A stretch of DNA of 64,000 nt from Cucumis sativus (GCF_000004075.3 NC_026659.2:28600272-28664271); one strand, 5' to 3'; shown: positions 48,922-61,814, numbered from the stretch's first letter. Made by a program: numbers and translations. The notes: a model not told the origin generated them from the letters alone.

Positions 48922-50420
48922 GTTTAATTTCCTCTCTTGAAAATGAAGGCTACGAAGAGGAAAAAAAAAGACGGTATGTCAAATTAATTCTAAAGTACGT
49001 CAAATTAGTTCTAAGGCATTGTTCATATGTTGGCTTAATATGTGGATTGCATTGACATTAGGGAGTTCTTGGGAATAGGCGAATTGGAAGGATTGAGATC
49101 CTTCAACTTAGCTTTAGAGAAACAAATGGTAGGAAAGGCGAAGCAACCCTTTGACTATTTAGGGCATGTTTGGAATTGATTTTAAATTGATTAAAATCTA
49201 TTTTCAAAATTGCTTTTAAATTATTTAAAAATTAATATTAAGTTGATTTTGATTGGCTAAAAACTTATTTCCAAATGTTTTTAAGCACACAAAAGTGAAT
49301 TTAACCGTTTTAAAATAGAATTTGTCTTTGATAACTAATTTTATTTTGTTTATCTAAAGTGTTATTTTTTTAAATGATTTTTTTTGTTGAAAAATGAATT
49401 TTCAAACATTGTAATATTTATTAGGTAAATACGTTTAAGTTTCATTTTTTTAGATTAATTTTCATAAATATAACGAAACACCAAAATATTCGGTAACAAA
49501 AAAACATGAAATCGATCATTTTTTTAAAACTTTAGATTAAAAATCATGAAATGGGTCATTTTTACTCTTTCCTTTCCATCTTCTTTCTTCCCTCCTTTCC
49601 ATCAATTTCAATTTTAAATGTTGTATTTTTTTTAGTGTTATTTGGTTTTTACCATTTTCATCATCGTGTACCAAATATAAAAACATCAATTGTTTCGTTT
49701 AGATTTGCTATCTAAATGTAATGAAAGAATCTTGAAATCTCAAATCTAAACTCACAAAAATCTTTTAAAAAATCGTTTAACCAAATCTAAACGATTTATC
49801 AAGAATCTTGAAAAAAATCATTGTGTAGTAAATATATTGTCGGTCAATTAATCCCACTCTTCATTGTTTTCGAAATTAGCTTGTTTTGATATTTGTAAAA
49901 GAGTGATAAATTGTGTTAAACACTATTTGTCTATTTAAATATTTTCAAATAGCAAATTGACCATAAAATTATTTGGTCCCTTTGCTATATTTATTTCAAT
50001 AAATAAGTTGGTATATATATATATATATATGAAAATAGGAAAACAAAAAAAAAAAGTACATTTAGATTTTTAAAAAATTACTAGAAAACAGCTGTTTAAT
50101 TGGCTGTTTCGACATAAAGTACTAAAAGGCAGCCGGCTAAGCAGAGCAAAAATTTGATCTGCTCTGGCTATTAATAATCTTTGTTCGATAAAAGTAAAGT
50201 TGTGAATGCTAATTTGTATATTTGTATGAACAATATGTTGCACAAATATTAAAAACCAAACAAGATTTTGCCCAAGAAAATATGCCATGAAATTAAACAT
50301 TGTTATTAACGTTCAAACTTCCATAGGTTTTCTTCACAAAATAATCCTCAATTGGAAACAAACAAAACAAGACAGCCATAAAATTAGAAGGCTTCTCACG
50401 ATAATCATCAATGTGAAAAG
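48922..50420. other. Intergenic region with transposon-like fragments
   Basis: The stretch from about 49160 (GGGCATGTTTGGAATTGATTT) has the look of a non-autonomous DNA transposon end that is common in plant genomes, but I could not find a matching opposite end. Near 49508 and 49545 a short phrase (catgaaatcgatcattttt / catgaaatgggtcattttt) is repeated. An (AT)n tract lies near 50013-50030. No gene recognised. Confidence 0.5.
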
Positions 50421-50422
50421 TG

Positions 50423-50429
50423 TATATAT
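50423..50429 (+). promoter_or_regulatory. Possible TATA box of the proline-rich protein gene
   Basis: TATATAT lies 49-55 bases before the start codon, which would leave a leader of about 25 bases. The region contains several other TATA-like words, so the assignment is weak. Confidence 0.35.
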
Positions 50430-50477
50430 GTATATGTAGGTTTGTGTATATGTGCACCTTAATCATACTTAGGACTC

Positions 50478-51412
50478 ATGGCTAAAAGGTTTACAATTTT
50501 TGCTTTTATTTTTATTCTTGTGTTTCTTCATGTCACAAATTTGACTTTTGCACAAGATGCATCTCCTCCGCCACCATCCAACACCACTGATGCTCCACCG
50601 CCGCCGCCGCCATCCAACGCCACTGACGCTCCACCTCCACCGCCACCATCCAATGCCACGGACGCTCCACCTCCACCGCCACCATCCAATGCCACCGACG
50701 CTCCACCTCCACCGCCACCATCCAATGCCACCGACGCTCCACCTCCACCGCCACCATCCAACGCCACCGACGCTCCGCCTCCACCGCCACCATCCAACGC
50801 CACCGACGCTCCGCCTCCACCGCCACCATCCAATGCCACCGACACTCCGCCTCCACCGCCACCATCCAGCGCCACTGACGCTCCGCCTCCACCGCCACCA
50901 TCCAACGCCACTGACGCTCCGCCTCCACCGCCACCATCCAACGCCACTGACGCTCCGCCTCCACCGCCACCATCCAACGCCACTGACGCTCCGCCTCCAC
51001 CGCCACCAGCGCAACACCACTGACCAGCCAAGCTCCGCCTCCACCGCCACCAGCCAACACCACTGACGCTCCGCCTCCACCGTCACCATCCAACGCAACT
51101 GACACTCCCCCACCCCCATCCAATACAACCAACTCCCCACCACCACCACCTAATTCCACTGTTAACTTACCACCTGCACCGCCGCCTAACTTGGGTTCAT
51201 CTCCACCACCGTCGCCAACGCCTAATGGAGCATTGAAGGAAAAGGGTGGTGGAGGTTCAAAAGGATTGAGCGGGGGACAAAAGGCAGGGATTGCATTTGG
51301 AGTGATCATAGGAGTAGGTTTGTTGGGATTTGTAGGATTAATTTGCATCAAACGTCGTAGTAATGCAAGAAGAAGCAGTTACGGATATGCTGCAAGAGAC
51401 TCAATCCTTTAA
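50478..51412 (+). CDS. Secreted proline-rich (extensin/AGP-like) membrane protein, interrupted by a frameshift
   Basis: The frame opened at 50478 encodes a signal peptide (MAKRFTIFAFIFILVFLHVT, cleavage likely after TFAQ near 26), then DASPPPP and twelve 12-residue repeats SNATDAPPPPPP (residues 34-177). It stops at TGA 51021-51023. Directly after, from 51032 and in another frame, the same Pro-rich wording continues with PSNATDTPPPP and ends in a Gly/Ser-rich linker, a membrane span (GIAFGVIIGVGLLGFVGLI) and a basic tail, KRRSNARRSSYGYAARDSIL, ending at 51412. A signal peptide, Pro-rich ectodomain, one span and short tail form a normal layout for a cell-wall-linked plasma membrane protein. 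Each repeat has an N-glycosylation sequon (Asn-Ala-Thr) and proline clusters that would be hydroxylated. I see the gene as one unit, broken either by a real mutation or by a sequence error in the array. Confidence 0.7.
50577..51009 (+). repeat. 36-bp coding tandem array in the proline-rich gene
   Basis: Twelve copies of a 36-bp unit encode SNATDAPPPPPP with small variations: SNTTDA in the first, SNATDT in the eighth and SSATDA in the ninth. Sequence identity between the units is high, so copy number is likely to vary between individuals and the array is prone to misassembly. The reverse strand also reads open through the array because of its composition. Confidence 0.95.
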
Positions 51413-52439
51413 CCCAACGGATTCAGTTTTCAACCGTTTCCCTTTTTTGTATCTTCTTCCATATATAATTTGCTCAACTTCATGTTTTTCTTAGAGATTT
51501 TAATTATTCACATATTATGTCAAATGAGTGCGATTTTAGGTTATAATTTTAAAATTTTTGTCCAATATAAAACTGAATTATTACTTCTATTTGCTAGGAT
51601 TTTAGACAATTTATTAACCCTTCTCTTACCAAAATATTCTTGGATGAAATAAATGCAATAATACAAATTTAATACAAGCTTAATTATAATGGTCATTGAG
51701 CTTCATTTTCTTTATAGTCCTTGAAATGAGAAATTATATTTTCTTGAGCAAAAGTTAATAAGGTCCATTTATGTAGTTACCTCAATTTTCTTCTTTTTTA
51801 TTTATTTATTTTTTGTGTTTTGTAGTACAAATAATAACAAAAAGTTATTTATTACTGTTAAGTTGAACTTTATAAAACTTTGTGTTTAGTGATATGCATG
51901 ATAGATGTCTTCATAGTAAAATAAGTTTTCTATTATGTATGAATTTTAATTTTAATGACAAAAAAAATGAATGGAGATGAGTTGGACACAGAATAGAGAA
52001 GATAATAAAAATCGGTCTTTTAATTTAATTACTTTCCAGTTTCCACTCTGTCTCTCTCCCATCTCTATTCACACAAAATGGCAATTTCTCATTATAATTT
52101 CTCCATATCACTTTCCCTCTCCATTCATATCTTTCCTGTCATCTTTTAAATTCTAACCCATGCAATTTGTTTTTTTTTCTTTTTTAAAAAATCCATTTAT
52201 CTTCAAACTATTAATTCATAAAAATTGTTATATTGGATATTTGAGTGGACTTCATGACTCAAAATGTATAAAAAAATTTGAGTTTTCTTATATGATTGAC
52301 ATGGTTTATACAAATAAATTTGAAAATATAACTGACTGAAATCATTTCTTGTGAGACGTTTTCAAAATAATAAATTAGATTTTTGTAATTGATAATAAGT
52401 TTCAACTATAGTTTAAATGTTTACCCATTGAGATTATTC

Positions 52440-52443
<4 letters not shown>

Positions 52444-52492
<49 letters not shown>
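52444..52492. repeat. (AT)24 microsatellite
   Basis: An uninterrupted AT dinucleotide tract of about 49 bases, the longest simple repeat in the window. Confidence 0.97.
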
Positions 52493-52496
<4 letters not shown>

Positions 52497-54629
52497 TTTT
52501 AAATTAAGAGGTTGCTCTCTCCTTCCTTGTAAATTTTTGGTGATCTAATTAATTATGTAATTATAATCTATATTTTCTCAGCTACAATAACCAAACTTTT
52601 AGTTGAGTTGGTTGAGTTAATTTTTAAGGTCAAAGTATTATAGTATTGAAAGAAAAAGGCCAAATTCCATCAATTCAAATGATTGTTCAACTAGAAGTGT
52701 TGTATCTTAATATATCATCAACATAGTGGTATTCCACCTAAAATTAAATTGGTATATATCCTTTTAGTTTAGGGGGAACAACAAAACAAACAAAATAAAA
52801 AACTGAGAAATATATGATTCTTGACCAAATATTAGAAGATTAGTTGTTGTTCTAATATTAAATAAGACCCCATCCATATATATTTGATTCCAAATATTGT
52901 TAAGATCTTATTTGGAGAGGTTTAAAAAGGTTTCCTCTACATTATCACAAAACTTTATTATAAAACTAATTTATGTATATACTAAATTATCCGGTGAAAG
53001 TTAACAAGGGAACGTAAGAATTGGAAAAATGGATCATTATGTAAATAACTATGGGAGTAAAATAGATGACAATAACTTTTTAATTTATATAAAATATTGG
53101 CATGTTTTTTTAAATAAATAACATTGTATTTTTATTATAATATAATGAGTTAAAAATAAAAATAAAAAAGAGATGGGGATATTTGAAATTATAAAAATAG
53201 AATTATAAGGTACATAAGAAGAAAAAAAATATTCTCGAGAAGTATGGAACGAAAGGGGATATAGTAATATTCTATATATCATTCGCTACTTTGCTAAGGT
53301 TACTTCCTACCACGTAAGCAAACACGTGGGCTCCACTCGAATCCAACCAAAAGGGTATTTTCGTCACAACTCACATTTTGTAGATTTTCATTTTTCTTTT
53401 TTACTAATTGAATTAAAATGTTTAAATATCATGGCAAAGTTTAATCCTATCATTAACAAATTTTCATATAATGTGAATTAGGAGAGTGACATTATCATTG
53501 TTGAACTAAAAATAATGTTCAATTTATATTTAAATTTATGTACAATCAAAACCTTAATTTAACTTTTTTTTTTTTTTTGCTTAGTTTTCATTTGAATGGT
53601 GACGTCAAAAATGAAGCAACAGTTATTATCTCTCGTGGTGTGAGAAAGTAATCAAAGCTTTTGTTGAATGATAATTTTCCACATTCTAAAGTTTCTCTTT
53701 TTCCCACTTTAGTCCGTGATTTCTTCTTTATTCATAAAACTTCTCTTAAATATATTTAATTTATTTCCAAAAATTTTAACTTTTGTTTTATTTTATCATT
53801 ATTTTTTTTCTTTTGAGAAAATTAAATTAGAGATAAGTTTTTCTTTTGTATATATAATTCTTTTTAACAAGATTGAATTTGTAAGGTCGAAGTTAATACA
53901 TATATAGTATAGGAATAAAAACTTAAACAATTAGCAAATAATTTATGTGTGTGTATATATATATATATATATGTATTCGTTTGCACCTATTTTTTACACC
54001 AATATTAAAAAGTGTTTTGTATTAATCTTACATCTCACCCTTTTTCAATCTATTCAGACTTCTTAATTAAATTTGATGTGATGAATGTGAATATATATTG
54101 ACATATTAAACATACCCTCCCTGTCTCTATTAATTACTTATTTATTAATCAACCTCGTATTTGTATAATAATACACCACACCGTATTTAGAGTTGATGCC
54201 ATTAAAAACATAAATTGTGCAAAAAGCCTTACTTTAAGATTCGTACATCTTATAACCTAAAATGTACCTAATAATCAAGTTTGTTGTCATCTTCATGACA
54301 ATATTTGTTAGTCGGTGAAAAATACACGATATTGAATGGAGTGTAATTCAATTCCTACGTTATTATACGAAGTACTTAAACACAAATAGTACAACTCTTT
54401 ACACTCGGTTGTTCTTCTCTAATTCATGCTAGGAGAATTTTTTTTTTCTTACGTCAGTCTAAACAAGCGTCTAGATTCATTATAAAGAAAATTCTTAATT
54501 TTCTATATTTGTATTTTAAATGTAAAAATTAGAATATTTTTTTTTACTAATGAAAGTGAAACTAAAATTAAAATTTGATGAGTGTTACCAATGTGACAAA
54601 CTTATGCTTATCATTAAGCCTATCATTTA

Positions 54630-54770
54630 ACAAAATAGAGTAAAATTTTACATTCTATCAGTCAGCGATAAGTGTTGATATGCTTTTATTGATTATAGAT
54701 AGACAATGATAAAATGCTATGATACGATGAATATAATCTAAAATTTTGTTATAGTTTATTTGGTTATTTG
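54630..54770. repeat. MITE-like relic
   Basis: Words such as ATTTTACATTCTATCAGTCAGC, GATAGACAATGATAAAATGC and AAAATTTTGTTATAG resemble the foldback family at 2580 and 25.2 kb. The boundaries are vague. Confidence 0.3.
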
Positions 54771-54896
54771 GAGGGATATTTGGACGTAAAAGGGATATTT
54801 GAGTATAAAAACTACACCACCAAAATAAAATAATAATGGGTCTAAAATAAGAGGATAACCACTATTTATATTATATAATAGAGAGACGAGAGAGAG

Positions 54897-54904
54897 TATA
54901 AAAG
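54897..54904 (+). promoter_or_regulatory. Possible TATA box of the patatin-like gene
   Basis: TATAAAAG follows a GA-rich stretch and stands about 470 bases before the likely start codon, which implies a long CT-rich leader. The leader contains ATGs at 54965 and 55111; the latter is in frame with the protein. Confidence 0.4.
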
Positions 54905-55368
54905 TGTGGGGTTTTTTTTGCATAAAGAAATGGAATATGAAAATGTATTGAATAATAAATAATAATGAAAAAAACAAGACATGCTCTGCAACGACTGATT
55001 CTTGAGCTCTTTCGTCGGCCTCCTCTTCTGCCGCTATTTCCTTTACCCTTTTTCTTACTTCTTCTTCTTCTTCTCTCTTCATTCTAATCTCTATCAACGA
55101 ATTTCAACCTTTGATTACATATATATTCATTCCTAACAACTACTTCAATTCTGTTTCTTTTTCTTTTTCTCTTTCTTTCAAGTTTTCAAGTTTTGATTGC
55201 TACAACACACAATTCGTCTTTCCTCTGTTCACAACAACAACCAGAATTCTGTTTTCTACAACTCATTTCTCAGGGCTGAATGCTCTGATCTTCGACGCTT
55301 TTCTGGGTTTTTGTACTCTTCTTCACCTGCTTTGGATTTTCCAATCCTTTGTTTTTGTGTTTTTTAAA

Positions 55369-58331
55369 ATGACCACCAATTTATTGGAAATGCAAGAACC
55401 CAGCATTGATACGGATAAGCTCAGCTATGAGATTTTTTCTATTCTCGAGACTAAATTCTTGTTTGGGTATGATGATCAGAAGCTTTGGATACCCAAACAG
55501 ATCTCTCCTCTTATTGATTCCATCCCTCAACTTCATCCCCGTCCAGAGCTTCAACCTGAATCCATCAATGCTGTTTCTGCTATTAAGAATCAGAGGGGTA
55601 AAATCTGCGTTCTCAGCATTGATAGTGGCGGCATGCGGGGGATTCTTTCCGGTAAGGCTTTGTCCTATCTTGAACAAGCTCTCAAGACCAAATCCGGCAA
55701 TCCAGACGCTAGAATCGCTGATTATTTTGACGTTGCTGCCGGAGCTGGTATTGGAGGTATTTTCACGGCCATGCTTTTTGCAACCAAGGACCAGACCCGT
55801 CCAATCTTTAATGCCGACGATACCTGGCGCTTCCTCGCTGAACAAGGGAAGCGATTCTACCGTTCGTCTTCAAGCTCTGGAAACGCCTTTTTCCGGCGCC
55901 TTCGTAAACCTCGCGGCTCTTCCTCCGCCGCCAACTCTACCGCCGGTTTGGAGAAGGCGATGAAAGAGGCGTTTGTAGAGAACGGGAGAACCTTAACGCT
56001 TAAGGACACTCTGAAACCGGTTCTAATCCCTTGCTACGATCTTTCCAGTACGGCGCCGTTTCTGTTCTCTCGAGCCGACGCTCTCGAGACGGAGAGTTTC
56101 AATTTCCGGCTATGGGAGGTTTGTCGAGCCACATCGGCGGAACCGGGGGTGTTCGACCCGGTTCCAATGCAGTCCATCGACCGCCAAACGCAATGCCTGG
56201 CCGTGGACGGTGGATTGGCCATGAGCAACCCAACGGCGGCGGCGATCACGCACGTGCTGCACAACAAGCAAGAGTTCCCGTTCGTGCGAGGAGTTGAGGA
56301 TCTTTTGGTTCTGTCTCTAGGGACTGGTCAACTGTTTGAAGGGAATTACGATTACAATGAAGTGAAGGGGTGGAAGGCGAAGGAGTGGGTTCGGCCCATA
56401 GCTCGAATCTCCGGCGAGGGTGGGGCCGACATGGTGGACCAGGCGGTGGCCATGGCTTTTGGGCAGTGTAAGAGCAGTAATTACGTGCGAATTCAGGTAC
56501 GGAAATATTCTTTGTTCTGGAATTCCCCTCCCTTATAAGTATAAACACTTTAATCAATTCGTAAAATTTGATTTTGGCTTTGTTGATTAGTTTTGGTCTA
56601 TTTTTGGGTGAATATTATTGAGGTCGCTGTTGGACATGGATTGATATTGGTGGTATTGTGGACAGCCTGTGGGATGGTCAAGAGATTATCCTCCATCACC
56701 TCCTCCCTTCATTTGTTTGTTTCCTTTTTAGATTTTATTTATTGTTAATTTTCACTACCCTTTTTCTGACTTAGGTTAAAACTATTTTTTCTTTGCATAC
56801 TCTGTTCTTAAGGATCTTGATTTGAGTTCATGATCGTTTTACTTTTATATCATCCAACACTCTCCTCACTTGTGTTGAAAACTTGAGGGTGTAAATGATG
56901 GTACAGGAGTAAAATTCCTTTGCTACTGTATGCTGAATGTTGATAACATGGTGGAAGTTCCCGTGTTCCAACTCTTGAATCCTCGTTTTCTTTTCAATTA
57001 CTATTGAATTTCACTTTTTGGATTTTTGGTAAACATTTTGCTTCTATTTGTATGTTTGCTCAAACCTGTTGTTTTCATCAAACTTGATCTTTTATAGAAG
57101 AAAATGATGCCTTACATTTCAACTGGTAGAGCATTACGTATCTCGATATCTTTGGAAGGGAAGGGTTCTTCATTTCTAACTTGCCAACACTTTTGTCAGT
57201 TTGAGAAAAAGAAAAAGGTCTTGAAGACTATAGGAAATGGGTTTTTGTTTTCTTGACGAAAGGAAATTGGTTTTTTTCCTTTTTGACAAGAATATTACAC
57301 TGTGGATTAGGTAAAAAAGAGATTTGAAGATTCATAAAAGAGAGACATTGATGTTGACCACAGGATCTATATAAGAATGAAATTGATTTTCAGGTACATA
57401 GTAAAACGAGCTAATCAAGGGATTTGTATTATTTCTCTGCTTTTAAGGGAACTAAAACGTAGACTGTTTCCCAACTCTTGCACCAAAAGATGGTAAAATT
57501 TTGGCACTTTACTTTCTTCAATTTGCAATCTTTAATTTTAAGATATGCCCCTTTCTTTTTAGTATTGAAGGAAAAAGGGTTCCCATCGCTGGTATGTCTT
57601 CTTACGGAATGCCAATTGTCTTTGTTGAACGCAATTAAGTTGCACCATCTAAAATTGTCACTTGTCACTTCAACTATTACTCTTGTCCATATGTTTTGGC
57701 TTAGCATTATCCTAATTGGGACCCATCTTTCTCACTAAATTTATTTTGTAAAAAAACTTGAGGTTCTCATATTATTAACTCTCTGTATTAACTGCTCCTT
57801 CTTCAACTACTTCTACCATTCATATAAAATCTTCATTTTTACTTCTCTTGGTATAGAATAAAATCTTCAGGAGGTAGGGTCTATCAGGGTTTGTCTTTAT
57901 TACAACATATTCTTTATTTTGAGTGATATTGGGAACACTTCGAAAACTGGGTTTTACTTACTTTTACCATAGATGTTAGTTACTGCTATAGTAATCATCT
58001 TAAGATATATTGATCAATGAATATTTAATTTCTAATTGTTACTATTTATGGGGTTTTCTAGGCAAATGGATCCAGTAGTGTTCCATGCGGTCCTAATGTG
58101 GAGACAGATCCAAGTTCCAGCAATGTAAATATGCTGGTTGGATTAGCAGAAGAGATGCTGAAACAGAAAAATGTTGAATCTGTTCTATTTGGAGGGAAGA
58201 GGATCGGTGAGCAGACGAATTTTGAGAAACTTGATTGGATTGCTGCAGAGTTGGTTTTAGAGCATCAGAGGAGGAGTTGCAGAATAGCTCCTACTGTTGC
58301 TTTCAAGCAAGTCTTACCTTCAAACCCATAG
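55369..58331 (+). CDS. Patatin-like protein lacking the nucleophile serine (PLP9 type)
   Basis: Two exons, 55369-56496 and 58062-58331, join in phase 0 across a 1565-bp intron and give 465 residues. I placed the start at the ATG of MTTNLLEMQEPSIDTDKLSY, where the family N-terminus begins. An in-frame ATG at 55111 would add 86 residues of leader-like, Phe- and Ser-rich composition. The patatin domain (about 78-290) has the loop IDSGGMRG at 84-91, where the usual DGGG has a serine. The elbow is AAGAGIGG at 123-130, with Gly127 in place of the catalytic Ser of GxSxG, and the Asp motif is DGG at 280-282. Loss of the nucleophile matches plant proteins annotated as probable inactive patatin-like protein 9. 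I infer that it is not a lipid acyl hydrolase. The second exon ends with the conserved FEKLDWIAAELVLEHQRR. Confidence 0.93.
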
Positions 58332-60144
58332 AAAAAAGAAAAAAAAAAAACTCAAGAGATAGAAGAAAAGGTAAAAACATAAGCCTTTATTCAAATTTCT
58401 CTGTAAATTATATATCTTGTGAATCTTATGGCTTAATTTCCTTTTCGCTCTCTAAATATAATTGGAATGTCGGTCAGATCCCAATTTATTGCATTATGCT
58501 CTTGACCTAAATTACAAGGAAACTTCCCACAATCCTAAGTGTAGCTTTAGCTTTAGGAGACAAGAGGGATTTAAGTCATATTTTCTATTTGAGTTTCACT
58601 TTTAATTATGGACTTATCAAGGGTATCTTCAAGCTAATACAAACTTCTACATATCTTATTGTCCACTTTAGATATAAATCCTTTCAAAATAAAATATTGT
58701 CCTCAATTATATACCACCATAAATCTAACCAAAATTTGAACATCCATAGCATCCAAACAAAAACTTGTATTAGACTTATCTTTTCCTGTCCTATATTGTG
58801 GCATGTAGCATAGGGGGAGAGGGAGGAGCTTTGTTTATTGAGTACATTTTTTGAAAAGGAGTTCTTTTCTTCTTCTTTTTTTTTTTTAATTATTAACAAT
58901 AGAAAAAGAAGGAGATTAGAAAAGAATTTGTATGCATGTTGAGAGTATGACAAAGCTTTCGGTTTGATTTGTTGTGTTGTGAAAAGAAATAAAGAATAAT
59001 AAGGGAATGAATTATGGAGGCAAAGTCAGTCATAAGCATATTATATAAGATTGTCAATTTGTAGGTTTGTCTGGGGTCTCCTAATCCTTGTCGTGGCTTA
59101 GAAAAAAAAAGAGTCTAAAAGCTAATGAATGATTTGTTTGTTTTAACCATTAGAAAAAATAGGTGAGTTAGGGGAAGAAAGGGTACCTGTTGTTATGCCA
59201 CCGACACTTGGTAAAGCTAAGAGAATAGAAGGATATTCTGGTCAATGTTTCCACATTCAATACCCAAAACTGTCATTCTGTAACTGCCGGAAATGAATCA
59301 ATTCATGTACTTCTCTCTGAAATCTGATTATGCAGTAGCTGTTTTATTAGGTTTGACCACTAGTAATAAGGTTGTGGAAGCAAAACCAAGCATAGCTAAG
59401 TGACATACAAATGTCTTGATGACTCCTCCCGGTTGTATAGTGGAAAATTTTCCATTTTGTAATAGAATTTGCATGTTAGACTCCTCTAGTATTTGTTCTC
59501 TTTTTCAATTTTAGAAGATTCAACTACTCCTTTCTTGTGAACAGTTTAATGTATTGATTTCTTAGAATATGTAGAACTAAATAGGTTTAGGTAAAACCCA
59601 GAAGTGGAGTTGTGGAGTTGTGGAGTTGGGGAAGAGTCAAGGTAAAAGTGTTTTTTTAGTGGTGAAGAAAATAAAAACCTGCAAAGAATAGGAACATTAT
59701 CTTGGTAGAATACTGGAATGGCCTTTTTGACAGACAGTAAAGCAGTAGAAAAAAACAAGGGAAGTGAGTCAGTCAGAAGGGAAACCCTACAAAGGAACAT
59801 TTTTTTTTTCAAAAGCATAGCAACAACAACCAACAAAGCTACTAATTTTGGTCAGGTTTTTGGGAGAAGTAAAAGCTTAGGCAATTGTTGCCCCATTCAA
59901 GCACGCCTATATACCCACTCTATCTTTCTCTTTCACCCTCCCTTCATACCTTCTCCTTTTAGCAACCTTTATTTAAAAATTAAATAAACAATTTGTCTTG
60001 TTTTTTCTCCCTTATCTTATCCTCTGGATTAAATATGCTTTCTTCTCTTTTATTTCAATTTATTATTTAATTCTCTACATTTAATACTTAAAAGCATATA
60101 GGGTTGATTGTTGAGTACACGTCTGACTTCTATATTTCTTAGTG

Positions 60145-60305
60145 CAACAAATAAAGATAAAAGGATTTGTACCTGTACATACTACTCTAGAACTTATTAA
60201 AGTTAATGATGTATTTTCTTAGTACAACAACTACGGAGTAGGGAATTAAATCTCCAACTCCTAAGTACGTATACCTTTCCAATACATCACTGAGTCATAT
60301 ATGTA
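60145..60305 (-). repeat. tRNA-derived SINE-like relic
   Basis: On the minus strand an A-box-like TATGACTCAGTGATGTATTGG is split around 60279-60300 and a B-box-like GGAGATTTAATTCCC lies near 60241-60256. A short A-rich stretch (aagaaaatac) follows at the 3' side near 60210-60220. It resembles the relics at 14.4 and 36.2 kb. Confidence 0.4.
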
Positions 60306-61635
60306 ATCTTGTTATTAAGAAGTTATCATGTTGCTAATGGAGGTGATTGTTTGTCTGCAGGGAAAATTACTACCTCTTATATATAGAGAGAGAGAGAGGG
60401 AGAAAAAAAAAGAAGAGAAGAAGGTTTGATTATTAATATTAATCTGAATATGTATTTGTATTTGTATGTAGAGATGGTAAAAGAGAGGGGTGGGGGTGGG
60501 GAGTTTGAAGGAAAAGGACAAAACAAAATGGTCTGAAAAAGAGTGAAAAATCTTAGTGGGATACTTTGCCTGCTTAACCCAAGGCATTGTGGTGTCCACT
60601 CCTTCGTTTCACAATGCACCAAACCCTTCTAAAACAAACACACATTCACATCTCAACTACTCAACCCTTTTGCAAGTCAAACCAAAATATTTCAGGTCTC
60701 TCAAATTCATTCTCTTATTTTAATTTCAAGTCCCCCAAATTTCCCTGTCTGTCCTGTCTTCTTCTTCAAAAGAAACCCAGAAAAATGGTACCCAAATTTG
60801 CTTTGCTTTTACATTTTTCCTTTTCAATCTCTTTCACTATTATATTTATTTCAGTGACCGACAGTTTCCTGAAGATGGTGTGTTTGGATTAATAAACTTT
60901 ATAAATATATGACTTATGGGACTGCAGGGGACCCCATTCCTTAATGAGACACAAACTTAATTGTTTTTCTTTTTCTCCTTTTGAACTTCATGTTCTTCGG
61001 CAAAACCATCTCTCTCTCTTCTATATTTCTTTTTTTTTTTCCCTTTCTAAAAGTGTATATGTTTGTAATTAGTTAAATGGTTCCCAGAGAATTGGTGTCA
61101 TGGTTTCACTGGACAGTATTGAACACCATTGATATCAGACAGTGTTTATTTAAGAGAATTCATCATTATGTTAATTCAATTGTTGTGTTGAATGGCTTAC
61201 TTGATTGATGTGTTGGACACAAAATATTTGTTGTTATTATTTGTGCATAAAGTGAGGTGTGAGAAATGAATTGATAATGTAATCAACGCGTTTTGAAGTG
61301 TAGGAAGTTGGTGGGTTTGGTTGGTAAGAAGTGTATAAAGTTCAAAGGCATATATGGGTACTGTGCGCATGCCTCCTTGCCCTTTGCAAACATAACCTTT
61401 TTCATAAAGATATCACACATTCCATTCATTTTATAACTTCTTTTTTTCTTAAAATTATTGCCACTTCATTATTACAAACTATAAAGTCAAGCTTTTGTTG
61501 TTTGAAGGCTATGGTGGAATTTATTCTTTTGTTTTCTATGCTCATGATAAGCTCTGTGTATAATATATATATATAAAAGAAACCCAATTCAATTGTATTC
61601 TTCTTCTTCTTATTCAAGTAACCACGTATTGGGAT

Positions 61636-61667
61636 AAGTTTGAGAACAATAAGTTTGAGAACAATGA
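61636..61667 (+). repeat. 16-bp tandem pair
   Basis: AAGTTTGAGAACAAT is doubled head to tail, with one base between the copies. Confidence 0.8.
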
Positions 61668-61764
61668 AATGAGTATTTGTGGATCATACTCCCTTTCCTT
61701 CTACATAACTCTTTTAGAATTAGACCCTTAAAAGATACAACATAGGAGCATATTTGTACTCTCG

Positions 61765-61814
61765 ATGGCATAAGGTTAAGAAGAAAGATATGGCATAAGG
61801 TTAAGAAGAATGAT
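61765..61814 (+). repeat. 25-bp tandem pair
   Basis: A 25-bp unit starting ATGGCATAAGGTTAAGAAGA is at 61765-61789 and again at 61790-61814 with one mismatch. Confidence 0.9.

Larger units (their letters stand above)
51413..55368. other. Intergenic region, AT-rich
   Basis: About 4 kb with no recognised gene. It contains a long (AT)n tract (52444-52492), an ACGT-rich patch near 53310 (CCACGTAAGCAAACACGTGG), a TA tract near 53955-53970, MITE-like words near 54640-54760, and the promoter and leader of the patatin-like gene at its end. Confidence 0.6.

Noticed and set aside
50469-51351. Three long overlapping open frames on the minus strand over the proline-rich gene (226, 167 and 272 codons) and one of 172 codons in another plus frame
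   Set aside because: They are by-products of the 36-bp repeat: each frame of a GC-rich repeat without stops stays open. The plus frame at 50478 has a signal peptide and a logical domain order; the others are monotonous Gly/Ala, Trp/Arg or His/Arg repeats.
60587-60892. A 101-codon frame with hydrophobic Ser/Phe-rich composition
   Set aside because: Typical of CT-rich intergenic DNA; no domain, no convincing leader or splice sites.
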